Shown in pieces: positions 26,206-32,598 of a stretch of 32,598 nucleotides of DNA; the first letter of the stretch is position 1, and each line of letters starts with the position of its first letter. The stretch covers positions 1-32,598 of the forward strand of contig JAKFYF010000003.1 of assembly GCA_021731005.1 (NCBI GenBank), read 5' to 3'. The translations under genes and the position numbers were made by a program. Origin of the DNA: Hyphomonadaceae bacterium (lineage in GTDB: Bacteria; Pseudomonadota; Alphaproteobacteria; Caulobacterales; Aquidulcibacteraceae). The notes under the pieces are model-generated. The model did not search any database and was not told the DNA's origin. It saw nothing but the letters and a program-made list of their open reading frames with translations.

Positions 26206-27585
26206 ATGCCCCACACCTACGATCTCTTCGTCATCGGCGCCGGCTCTGGCGGGGTGCGCGCGGCGCGGCTTGCGGCCAAGGCTGGGGCGCGGGTGGCGAT
26301 TGCGGAAGAGTATCGCATTGGCGGCACTTGCGTGATCCGCGGTTGCGTGCCGAAGAAGCTGTTGGTTTACGCATCCGAGTTCACGCAATCGTTCAAGGAC
26401 GCCGCCGGGTTCGGCTGGAGCGTCGAGAACGCGCGCTTCGATTGGCCGACATTGCGCGATAATGTGCAGGCCGAAGTCACCCGGCTCTCGGGACTTTATC
26501 GCAAGAATCTCGACGCCGCGGGCGTGACCATATTCGAGCAGCGCGCGGTGGTCGCCGGACCCCAAAGCGTGCGCCTGGAAAAATCCGGCGAGGCGATCAG
26601 CGCCGAGCGCATCCTTGTCGCCACCGGCGGTCACCCCTATCGGCCGCTCGAGTTGCAGGGGCAGGAGTTCGCCATCACTTCGAACGAAGCGTTCCACCTG
26701 GGGCGCTTGCCGGGGAGCATCATTGTCTGCGGCGGCGGTTATATCGCGGTGGAGTTCGCCTCGATTTTCTCCGGTCTCGGCGTGGAGACCACCTTGCTCT
26801 ATCGCGGCGGGAAAATTCTGCGCGGGTTCGACGAAGATTTGCGCGATCACGTGCAAAACGAACTCGCGCGCACCGGCGTCAAACTCGTGCTCAACGCCAC
26901 ATTCGCCGAGTTGGCCGAAGCTCCGGGCGGCCGGCGCTGCGCGCGTTTGAGCAATGGCGCGACCGCGGAGGCCGAGCAGGTCATGTTCGCCATCGGGCGC
27001 GAGGCGAACACGGGCGCCCTTGGACTCGAAATCGTCGGCGTAAGATTGGCCAAGAACGGCGCGATTGCGGTGGACGAGTTTTCACGCACCAATGTTCCGT
27101 CGATCTTCGCCGTCGGCGATGTCACCGACCGCATCAATCTTACCCCGGTGGCGATCCGCGAGGCGGTGGCGTTTGTGCAGAGCGAGTTCTCAGGCAATCC
27201 AATGGCGTTCGATCACGCCGATGTCGCCTCGGCCGTGTTCGGGCGTCCGCCGATCGCGTGCGTGGGGCTCACTGAAACGGACGCGCGCGCCAAGGGAAAA
27301 GTGCGCATCTTCAAGAGCGTGTTCCGACCGATGAAGAACATCCTTGCCGGCAACGAGCAACGCACGCTGATGAAGCTCGTGGTGGATGCCGCGAACGATC
27401 GCGTCATCGGCGTGCATTTGGCCGGCCCCGAGGCGCCAGAACTCATTCAGGTGGCCGCCATCGCCGTGAAGGCGGGGCTCACCAAGGCGCAATGGGACGC
27501 AACCTGCGCGGTGCACCCGACTGCGGCGGAGGAATTGGTGTTGATGGGCGAACCGGCCAGCCACGACAACGAAGCACCGGCGTAG
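26206..27585 (+). CDS. gor: Glutathione-disulfide reductase
   Basis: FAD/NADPH-dependent reduction of oxidised glutathione, cytoplasmic homodimer. The 459-residue length is normal. Visible are the FAD-binding YDLFVIGAGSGGVRAAR, the redox-active disulphide GGTCVIRGCVPKK (Cys42 and Cys47), the NADPH-binding GGGYIAVEFASIFSGLG followed by basic LLYRGGKILRGFD (arginines in the positions that select NADPH), the second FAD motif SIFAVGDVTDRINLTPVA, and the C-terminal HPTAAEELV with the active-site base His. It most resembles plant/alphaproteobacterial-type glutathione reductases. The gene stands alone, with a palindromic repeat on each side. Confidence 0.95.
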   Translation: MPHTYDLFVIGAGSGGVRAARLAAKAGARVAIAEEYRIGGTCVIRGCVPKKLLVYASEFTQSFKDAAGFGWSVENARFDWPTLRDNVQAEVTRLSGLYRKNLDAAGVTIFEQRAVVAGPQSVRLEKSGEAISAERILVATGGHPYRPLELQGQEFAITSNEAFHLGRLPGSIIVCGGGYIAVEFASIFSGLGVETTLLYRGGKILRGFDEDLRDHVQNELARTGVKLVLNATFAELAEAPGGRRCARLSNGATAEAEQVMFAIGREANTGALGLEIVGVRLAKNGAIAVDEFSRTNVPSIFAVGDVTDRINLTPVAIREAVAFVQSEFSGNPMAFDHADVASAVFGRPPIACVGLTETDARAKGKVRIFKSVFRPMKNILAGNEQRTLMKLVVDAANDRVIGVHLAGPEAPELIQVAAIAVKAGLTKAQWDATCAVHPTAAEELVLMGEPASHDNEAPA

Positions 27586-27592
27586 CGTTTGT

Positions 27593-27665
27593 TATGGACC
27601 GCCGGCGTCCCGCCGGCTTTGTTGCATCACGCAAAGAAGGGCCGGCGGGACGCCGGCGGTCCATA
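27593..27665. repeat. Long perfect inverted repeat (GGACCGCCGGCGTCCC type)
   Basis: Two 25-base arms, 27593-27617 and 27641-27665, are exact reverse complements, with a 23-base loop that itself has TTTG...CAAA ends. It lies between convergent gor and the secreted-protein gene and could fold into a very stable hairpin in either transcript, acting as a terminator or an RNA-stability element. The arms follow the same design (a GGAxCGCCGGC word, then its complement) as the GGAGCGC repeats, but the sequence differs. Confidence 0.8.
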
Positions 27666-27716
27666 CGCAAAGAGGCGCCCGCTTTCGCGGACGCCTCGGT
27701 TCGTGTCGCACTCATC

Positions 27717-28307
27717 TCAACGGCGGCGAGGAGCGCCTTCGAGTTCGCCGCGCTCGCGCAACCCGCCATGCTCGCGATTATCGTCGCCGCCCGGCCAACG
27801 GCGCTCGCCATCGTTGCCGTCCCAGCCGTGATCGCGGCCTTCGCGATAGAGGCGGTCCTCGTCATTACGCCAGCCGCGGTCGTCGCGCTCGTAGCGGCCG
27901 TAACCGCGATAGGAGCGATCGAAGTCGCGCGCCTCGCGCCATTGATACGCGCGCATCGGCAAGTGCGGGGCGAAGATGCGATCGATCGGACGCTGGCGCC
28001 AGCCGTCGAACACGAAGGCCACGCAGCCATGGCGGTTGCAGCGATCGGTGTAGGCATAAGTGAGGCCCGGGCGGAATCCGAACGGGCGGTCCAGCAGGCG
28101 ATAGAACAGGCGGTCGCCCGGATTGACGCTGAAGCTGCGCCCGTCGTCGCGGATGGTGATCACATTGCGCCGATGCCCGCTCCGGCCGTCGCCAGGGCCG
28201 CGCCAATCCCCGTGCAAGCCCCGCCGGAAATCGTCGGCGGCCGCGGGCGCGGCCATCCCAGCAAGCGCCAGCAGCGCAAGCGCGCCGGCGAAAAGCTTGT
28301 TTTTCAT
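27717..28307 (-). CDS. Secreted Arg/Asp/Gly-rich hypothetical protein
   Basis: A 196-residue exported protein. The signal peptide MKNKLFAGALALLALAGMAA is followed by a cleavage-like PAAADD. A central folded part reads DDGRSFSVNPGDRLFYRLLD and TDRCNRHGCVAFVFDGWRQR (two cysteines, possibly a disulphide). The C-terminal 75 residues are low-complexity, dominated by R, D, G, E and Y, and probably disordered. I do not recognise a named family. A strong GAGGAG ribosome site fixes the ATG at 28307 and rules out the longer frame. It is divergent from the ParA-like gene across a 215-base gap. Confidence 0.75.
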   Translation of the reverse strand: MKNKLFAGALALLALAGMAAPAAADDFRRGLHGDWRGPGDGRSGHRRNVITIRDDGRSFSVNPGDRLFYRLLDRPFGFRPGLTYAYTDRCNRHGCVAFVFDGWRQRPIDRIFAPHLPMRAYQWREARDFDRSYRGYGRYERDDRGWRNDEDRLYREGRDHGWDGNDGERRWPGGDDNREHGGLRERGELEGAPRRR

Positions 28308-28522
28308 GATCTTGTACTCCTCTTGCGGGTTACCGGCCCGTAATTTCCTCGCGTCCTCGAAAACGACACTCTCACAGGCCACTTGAACCGGCCCTGAGTG
28401 CGGCGTTAGGGTCGCCGGCAGGGTAGGGATGCCCCCGTTTTCCACATGGCTGTCTTCACCAAAAACTAACCATCCGGGCCGACCGTCCCGGCTTCGAACA
28501 CGGACTTGGAAAGGGCCAGAAC
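28308..28522. other. Divergent intergenic region with no recognised element
   Basis: These 215 bases lie between the divergent secreted-protein and ParA-like genes and should hold promoters for both. I see the GAGGAG ribosome site of the minus-strand gene (28318-28323 region) but no confident -35/-10 pair, no parS-like palindrome (TGTTTCACGTGAAACA-type) and no small gene. Confidence 0.4.
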
Positions 28523-29395
28523 ATGCCCGCGCGCTTGGTGTCAGTGATCAACATGAAGGGCGGCGTCGGTAAATCGACGACGACCGTTTCGCTTGCGGAA
28601 ACATTGGCGCTGCAGCAGCGCCGGCGCGTGCTGATCATCGATCTCGATCCGCAGACCAACGCCTCGATCATGGCGGCGGGCTCGGAAAAGTGGAACGCGA
28701 TGCGCGAGGCCGAACGCACGCTCGATTTTTATTTCGAATCCTACATCGTGCAGCAGCGCCCCAAGCCGTTCAAACAATTGATCGAGCACAAGGTCAGCGA
28801 TTTGAAGGGCAAGCCCGACGTTTCGCTGTGCGCGTCCGCGCCCGAGTTCCGCATTGTCGAACGCGACATGATCGAGAATTTCGTCAAGCGCGGCTTCCAG
28901 ATCGACAACATCCAGAAATGGATTTGCGAGCGTTTCGCCAACGGCATCAAGAGCGTGATCAACGATTACGACTACATCTTGATCGATTGCCCGCCGGGGA
29001 TTTCGCTGTTCGCGGAAGCGGCCTTGATCGCCGCCGATGCTATCCTGGCGCCGAGCATTCCCGATTACGTGTCGCGCCTCGGGCTCATCTCGTTCCGCAA
29101 GCGGGCGCTCAGGCTGATCAACGAGCGCCGCGGCGGCCCGTCGCAGTTGATGGTGCTGGCGACCAAGTACGACGATACGTTTTCGCTGCATCGCTCGGAG
29201 GCGCAATTGCTCAAGGACAATCTGGGGGAGGCCATGTTCGACGTGCGCATTCCCCAGCATGTCGACATCGCCAAGGCGGCCGAGTGGTCGGACACCCCGC
29301 GCACCTTCGATCAGAAGTACGGCGCGATGGCGACCACGATCGCCAAACTGGGGGAAGAATTCCTCGCCAAGGTGGAGCGTGCGCCGGCCTTATGA
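28523..29395 (+). CDS. ParA-family partitioning ATPase
   Basis: A 290-residue deviant-Walker ATPase: INMKGGVGKSTTTVSLAE with the signature lysine pair (KGGVGKS, residues 12-18), Walker A' LIIDLDPQTNASI, and Walker B DYILIDCPPGISLFAEAAL. An insertion (FDFYFESYIVQQRPKPFKQL region) between residues 72 and 95 and the lack of an N-terminal DNA-binding extension distinguish it from chromosomal Soj and plasmid type Ia ParA. It could position a protein cluster, chromosome region or other cargo. The stop overlaps the ATG of the next gene (ATGA), which is the likely functional partner. No parB or parS is visible. Confidence 0.88.
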   Translation: MPARLVSVINMKGGVGKSTTTVSLAETLALQQRRRVLIIDLDPQTNASIMAAGSEKWNAMREAERTLDFYFESYIVQQRPKPFKQLIEHKVSDLKGKPDVSLCASAPEFRIVERDMIENFVKRGFQIDNIQKWICERFANGIKSVINDYDYILIDCPPGISLFAEAALIAADAILAPSIPDYVSRLGLISFRKRALRLINERRGGPSQLMVLATKYDDTFSLHRSEAQLLKDNLGEAMFDVRIPQHVDIAKAAEWSDTPRTFDQKYGAMATTIAKLGEEFLAKVERAPAL

Positions 29396-29895
29396 GCCTC
29401 AACAAAACGCTCGACCGCTTGTTCGACGAAATTCGCCGCGAGGCGAAGCGCAATCCGGAATTTGCCGATCGCCTGGACGCGGTGATGCGGCTGCACGAGT
29501 CGCGGCGCGAGGTGGACGAGGAGGTTATCGAGGAGGTCGCGGCGAGCGTTTCCTCCCCCGCAAGCGGGGGAGGTCCGAGCGGAGCGAAGGGAGGGGGTAA
29601 GTCCGCCAACGCCGGCGTCCGCCCCCTCAGTCATCGCGCTGCGCGCGCTGCCAGTTCCTCCGCGGGCGGGGGAGCAAACCTCAATCCCACCGGCCTCTAC
29701 AAGCGCGAGGGCGAACCCGCGCTGCAGGATGCGCTCGCGGCCCAAGATCTGGGCGCGCTGCGCGCGCTCGTCGCCGAGCACAATCTCGACCCCTCCGGCG
29801 TGACCCCGTCGCTCACCCGCGACGAACTCGCCGCCCACATCCTCTCCCAAGCCAAACGCCGCGCCGAGCGCGACGAGAAGATGTTCGAGTACTAG
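29392..29895 (+). CDS. Small ParA-linked partner protein, interrupted by an in-frame repeat
   Basis: A 167-residue protein. Residues 1-53 are charged helix (TLDRLFDEIRREAKRNPEFA onward), and residues 103-167 form a second helical block (GLYKREGEPALQDALAAQDL onward) ending in RAERDEKMFEY. Between them, about 41 residues rich in S, G, A and P (SSPASGGGPSGAKGGGKSAN onward) are encoded by a dispersed palindromic repeat and look disordered. The end domains look like a conserved alphaproteobacterial protein of unknown function. Start ATG 29392 overlaps the ParA-like stop, so co-translation is expected. It could be the ParA cargo adapter; that is inference. Confidence 0.7.
   Translation: MSLNKTLDRLFDEIRREAKRNPEFADRLDAVMRLHESRREVDEEVIEEVAASVSSPASGGGPSGAKGGGKSANAGVRPLSHRAARAASSSAGGGANLNPTGLYKREGEPALQDALAAQDLGALRALVAEHNLDPSGVTPSLTRDELAAHILSQAKRRAERDEKMFEY
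29551..29674. repeat. Dispersed palindromic repeat (CCTCCCCC family) inside a coding sequence
   Basis: It begins with hairpin CCTCCCCC-GCAAGC-GGGGGAGG, followed by a GAGCGGAGCGAAGG linker, then AGGGGG...CCCCCT with an inner GCCGGCG, and ends with a CCTCCGCGGGCGGGGGAG segment. The plan (hairpin, GAGCGA-type linker, second G/C stem) matches the element at 32502-32598. It lies fully within the ParA-partner reading frame and keeps it open. Confidence 0.75.
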
Positions 29896-29901
29896 GGCGC
29901 T

Positions 29902-29940
29902 CCAGTTCCCCCGCTTACGCTCCGCGGGGGGAGAGGTGAC
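29902..29940. repeat. Partial repeat of the CCTCCCCC family
   Basis: Just after the partner-gene stop, CCAGTTCCCCCGC...GCGGGGGGAGAGGTG forms a hairpin (arms CCCCCGC 29908-29914 and GCGGGGG 29924-29930). It shares CCAGTTCC and the G/C arms with the right end of the element at 29551-29674. It may stop transcription between two convergent genes. Confidence 0.55.
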
Positions 29941-29946
29941 ACTGCG

Positions 29947-31176
29947 TCAATTCTCTAGCCCAAACCTCAACCCCGCCTTCTCCTGCAACCGCGCAATCAG
30001 CGCTTGGCCCATCGCCGCGGCTGGCGTCCATATCGCCCCCGGCGTGGTCGAGCGCGGCGTATCCTTCAAACACAAAGCCGCTTCCGTGATCATCTTCGAG
30101 GTCGAGCCGTAACCCGGGTCCTTGTCGCCACTGACCACGGCGCGCAGCGTGCGCCCATCGTTAGCGCCTGCGCCCATGTCGCCGACATACAGCACTTCGT
30201 ACGATCCGCTTTCGCGCTCCTGCTTCGAAGGGCCTTGCCCAGGCTTGGGCAGCGCAAAACGCCGCAGCAGCGCCCGCGTCGGCGCGAACGCGAGCAGCGC
30301 CATCTGCGTGCGCGCCTGATTGAGCGCGGCTTTCGCGCGTTTCTCGCCGGCGTTCCCAGCGCCCATCAATTGCATCTCGTCATAGGTAAAATCGCGCCCG
30401 TAACGAAAATTGGTCAGCGCATTGGTGCGGTGCACGTTCTTGGTGTTGATCGCCGCCATGATGAAGGGCGCCGACCAGCCGATCCCTTCGTCGTGCACGA
30501 CGCTGTCGCCGCGTGGCTGGCGCACGCCGGGGGAGGCGGGAACCAGCGCATAGGGATTGGTCATGGTTTTGACGATGCTGGGATCGCGCCGGCCCGCCTC
30601 CAAAGTCGCCAGCATCGAGGCCAACGTGCCGCCGGAGAAACCACCCTTCATCGTGCGCACGCGCCCGCGTACGCGCGTGAACGGGTGGCCGAAGCGCTCC
30701 ATCGCCTGCTGCTGCAGATAGAAGACGCCGCAATCGAACGGGATCGAGTCGAAGCCGCAAGAGAAAGTGATGCGCGCGCCCGAGGCCTTCGCTGCGCTTT
30801 CGTAGCGGGCGATCATCTGCGCCATCCAGGCTGGTTCGCCGCACAGGTCGACATAATCGGTTCCCGTGCGCGCGCACGCCGCCACCAGCGCCTCGCCATA
30901 GAGTTGATAAGGGCCGACAGTGGTTAGGATCACGCTCGCGCGCTGGGCCAACGCGTCAAGCGTGGCGGCATCGTCGGCGTTGGCTTCTAGCGTCGGCAGG
31001 CTTTCCGGCGCCCCTAGTTCGCGCGCAATTGCGCGCAGCTTGCCCTTATCGCGGCCAGCCATGGCCCAGCGCAGCGGACCTGCCGCGCCGTACGTCTTCA
31101 GCACGTATTCGGCGACCAGGCGCCCGGTGAAGCCGCTGGCGCCGTAAACGACGATGTCGAATTCTTTTGGGCTCAT
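29947..31176 (-). CDS. Saccharopine-dehydrogenase-like / trans-acting enoyl reductase-type protein
   Basis: A 409-residue NAD(P)-binding protein. The N-terminal Rossmann motif is DIVVYGASGFTGRLVAEYVL; the following TVGPYQLYGEALVAACARTG and YVDLCGEPAWM, and then FSCGFDSIPFDCGVF, are characteristic of the saccharopine dehydrogenase-like oxidoreductase/trans-acting enoyl reductase family. Members in mycobacteria reduce polyketide-linked double bonds, but in proteobacteria the substrate is unknown. I chose the ATG at 31176; a GTG three codons earlier is in frame. It is divergent from the EamA transporter gene with an 83-base gap. Confidence 0.88.
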   Translation of the reverse strand: MSPKEFDIVVYGASGFTGRLVAEYVLKTYGAAGPLRWAMAGRDKGKLRAIARELGAPESLPTLEANADDAATLDALAQRASVILTTVGPYQLYGEALVAACARTGTDYVDLCGEPAWMAQMIARYESAAKASGARITFSCGFDSIPFDCGVFYLQQQAMERFGHPFTRVRGRVRTMKGGFSGGTLASMLATLEAGRRDPSIVKTMTNPYALVPASPGVRQPRGDSVVHDEGIGWSAPFIMAAINTKNVHRTNALTNFRYGRDFTYDEMQLMGAGNAGEKRAKAALNQARTQMALLAFAPTRALLRRFALPKPGQGPSKQERESGSYEVLYVGDMGAGANDGRTLRAVVSGDKDPGYGSTSKMITEAALCLKDTPRSTTPGAIWTPAAAMGQALIARLQEKAGLRFGLEN

Positions 31177-31259
31177 ACGATGCACTATGGACCAGCGCCG
31201 TCGTCGCCTGCAATCTCAACTCTGGCCGGCGCCGGCGTCGGCGGTCCCTAGGCGTCGCC

Positions 31260-32102
31260 ATGCCCCCGCTAGCCATTGCCGCAGCTTTGACTTCGGCGTT
31301 GATACACGCCAGCTGGAACGCGGCCCTTAAGGGCGGCGGCGACAGGCAGCCTGACCGCGTCACCGACGCCTTCCTGATCGCCGTTGGCGGCCTCATGGTC
31401 GGGCTGTCGGTTGTTGTCGTCCTCGGCGCGCCGCGAGCGCAGGCTTGGCCCTTTCTCGCGGCGTCGGTCTTAGTTCACTTGCTTTACTGGCTCACGCTGT
31501 TCAAGAGCTACGATCTGGGCGACCTCTCCCACATCTACACGCTTGCGCGCGGCTCGGCGCCGCTGTTGGTGGCGGTGGGGGCGGGGCTCGCCGCGCAAGA
31601 GGTTCCGCCGCCCATCGAGGCGCTTGGAATCGCTCTTGTATCAGCTGGCGTGCTTGCGGTCGGCGCAAGCCCGCGCGCGCCGCTCAACGCCACTTTGTGG
31701 GCGCTCGCCTGCGGGCTTACCATCGCTGCTTACTCGCTGATCGATGCGCTCGGGGCGCGCGCGGCCGGGGACGCGCTCCAATATATCGGCTGGCAGATGG
31801 CGCTGCAATCGGCGCCGATGGCTGCGTTCGCACTCTGGCGGCGCGGCCGCGGTTTGCTTGCAGCGGCCTCGGTCGCGCCGCTGCGGGGCATCGCCATCGG
31901 CGTCGCTGGTTTCGCCGGCTACGGCCTGGTGCTGTGGGCGCAGACCTTCGCCCCGATTGCGCAGGTGACGGCGCTGCGCGAAACCTCGGTGGTCTGGGGC
32001 GCGCTGGTCGCCTTTGTGTTCCTGCGCGAAAGGCTCGGCCCGCGGCGCTGGGCCGGCGCGCTGATCGTCGCGTTCGGTGCTGGCTTGATCGCGTTTGGTT
32101 GA
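31260..32102 (+). CDS. EamA/DMT-superfamily transporter
   Basis: A 280-residue inner-membrane protein with about ten hydrophobic helices in two EamA repeats. The first repeat starts AIAAALTSALIHASWNAALK; the end of the second repeat is VTALRETSVVWGALVAFVFL followed by RERLGPRRWAGALIVAFGAG, a conserved EamA ending. It probably exports a small metabolite; the substrate cannot be read. I chose the ATG at 31260, since the first helix begins right after it and the upstream codons are Arg-rich. No clear ribosome site. The FolB-like gene follows after 12 bases. Confidence 0.88.
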   Translation: MPPLAIAAALTSALIHASWNAALKGGGDRQPDRVTDAFLIAVGGLMVGLSVVVVLGAPRAQAWPFLAASVLVHLLYWLTLFKSYDLGDLSHIYTLARGSAPLLVAVGAGLAAQEVPPPIEALGIALVSAGVLAVGASPRAPLNATLWALACGLTIAAYSLIDALGARAAGDALQYIGWQMALQSAPMAAFALWRRGRGLLAAASVAPLRGIAIGVAGFAGYGLVLWAQTFAPIAQVTALRETSVVWGALVAFVFLRERLGPRRWAGALIVAFGAGLIAFG

Positions 32103-32114
32103 GTAAGCTTAAGC

Positions 32115-32477
32115 GTGGCCGATCTCCATATTATCCGCATCGACGACGCCAAAGCCATCGTCCGCGTCGGCGTGCCCGAGCCCGAGCGCGCCGCGCCCCA
32201 GGAAGTGCGCATTTCGGTGGCGCTGGCGCTTGCCGATCCGCCGCATTACGCCGCCCATGACCGCATCGGCGCCACCATCGACTATGACCGCATCCTGCAT
32301 TTCATTCGCGACGATCTGGGCGAGCCGGCGCATTTGATCGAAACGCTTGCCGACCGCGTGGCCGGGCATTGTTTAGCGCTTTCCCCGCGTGCGCGCTGGG
32401 TGGAGGTAAGCGTGAAGAAGCCATCGGTGCTTTCCGGCGATGGATTGGTCGCGGTAACGTTGCGGAGAGAGAAATGA
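32115..32477 (+). CDS. folB: Dihydroneopterin aldolase family protein
   Basis: A 120-residue T-fold protein of the FolB family, which cleaves 7,8-dihydroneopterin to 6-hydroxymethyl-dihydropterin in folate synthesis. Family-like parts: AIVRVGVPEPERAAPQEVRI near the N-terminus, ATIDYDRILHFIRDD, and HLIETLADRVAGHCLALSP, where the Glu in LIETLA binds the pterin, followed by VEVSVKKPSVLSG with the catalytic-type Lys. The start is GTG at 32115 (MADLHIIRIDD); no ribosome site is obvious. Some proteobacterial homologues are epimerases (FolX), so the exact activity is less certain than the family. Confidence 0.85.
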   Translation: MADLHIIRIDDAKAIVRVGVPEPERAAPQEVRISVALALADPPHYAAHDRIGATIDYDRILHFIRDDLGEPAHLIETLADRVAGHCLALSPRARWVEVSVKKPSVLSGDGLVAVTLRREK

Positions 32478-32501
32478 GCCGGCGATTGATGTTGAGCGCG
32501 G

Positions 32502-32598
32502 CCTCCCCCCTTGCGGGGGAGGTGGCGAGCGAATGCGAGCCGGAGGGGGCGCGTGCCGACACGCGAGCACCTGACGTGTCGGCGCGCCCCCCACCCCC
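32502..32598. repeat. Dispersed palindromic repeat (CCTCCCCC family), runs to the window end
   Basis: Hairpin CCTCCCCC-CTTGC-GGGGGAGG (32502-32522), a GCGAGCGAATGCGAGCCGG linker, then a large imperfect stem: the stretch around 32545-32563 (GCGTGCCGACACG core) pairs with 32575-32592 (CGTGTCGGCGCGC core). It begins 24 bases after the FolB-like stop. A frame starting at ATG 32474 runs through it to the edge but is mostly repeat. Confidence 0.7.

Noticed and set aside
27492-28343. 283-codon plus-strand frame spanning the end of gor and the secreted-protein gene
   Set aside because: It crosses the 25-base inverted repeat and lies antisense to a gene with a signal peptide and GAGGAG ribosome site; Ala/Val-rich composition is expected of the complement of Arg/Asp/Gly codons.
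28308-28522. parS-like site or ParB-binding palindrome upstream of the ParA-like gene
   Set aside because: I looked for TGTTTCACGTGAAACA-like symmetry and saw none.
32474-32598. Frame starting ATG 32474 that overlaps the FolB-like stop and runs to the window end
   Set aside because: The ATGA overlap is attractive, but all but the first dozen codons lie in a dispersed palindromic repeat, and the frame cannot be followed past the edge.

Overview
The window is a compact, GC-rich stretch of bacterial chromosome with about 33 protein-coding genes on both strands. No tRNA, rRNA, CRISPR array, phage gene, transposase or integrase was seen. The gene families and the dispersed palindromic repeats (GTCATTCCGG and CCTTCTCCCC types) fit an alphaproteobacterium, probably of the Caulobacterales/Hyphomonadaceae group. 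That placement is inference from gene content and style, not from a marker gene.

Layout, left to right. Positions 1-4800: a 5'-truncated YcgN-type cysteine-cluster gene overlapping a PLP aminotransferase, a TerB-like gene, an anchored coiled-coil protein, a SAM methyltransferase and a small anchored protein. 4900-8300: an alpha/beta hydrolase with internal membrane helices, aroC (chorismate synthase), a 47-residue ribbon-helix-helix-like gene overlapping pdxH. 8300-11420: an AlkK-type acyl-CoA synthetase, a VOC protein and a DUF1499 membrane protein. 11600-15240 (minus): a DUF442 phosphatase-like gene, then a close-packed set of ATP-grasp-like protein, metallo-beta-lactamase-fold hydrolase and redoxin-like/2OG-Fe(II) oxygenase fusion. 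15300-19560: two Opp-type ABC permeases and a lipoprotein peptide-binding protein, with an opposite-strand exported protein between them and no ATPase genes. 19556-23740 (minus): a Phd/VapC-type toxin-antitoxin pair, then a tightly spaced MaoC hydratase, PP2C-like phosphatase and S9A oligopeptidase. 23800-27590: purL and gor. 27700-29900: a secreted Arg/Asp/Gly-rich protein and, divergently, a ParA-like ATPase overlapping a small partner gene. 29900-32598: a saccharopine-dehydrogenase-like reductase, an EamA transporter and a FolB-like gene.

Most genes are ordinary metabolism: cofactor (pdxH, folB), aromatic amino acid (aroC), purine (purL), thiol redox (gor), fatty acid activation and peptide uptake/hydrolysis. 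No intergenic gap exceeds 300 bases. Almost every larger gap holds a palindromic dispersed repeat, and at least four repeat families are visible. Two copies have entered coding sequence: one lies in frame in the middle of the ParA-partner gene, and another supplies the last codons and the stop codon of aroC.

I did not find a clear new defence or biosynthetic system. The best candidates for under-described biology are the ParA-like/partner pair with its coding repeat insertion, the ribbon-helix-helix-like gene coupled to pdxH, the membrane-embedded alpha/beta hydrolase, and the ATP-grasp/MBL/2OG-oxygenase cluster.
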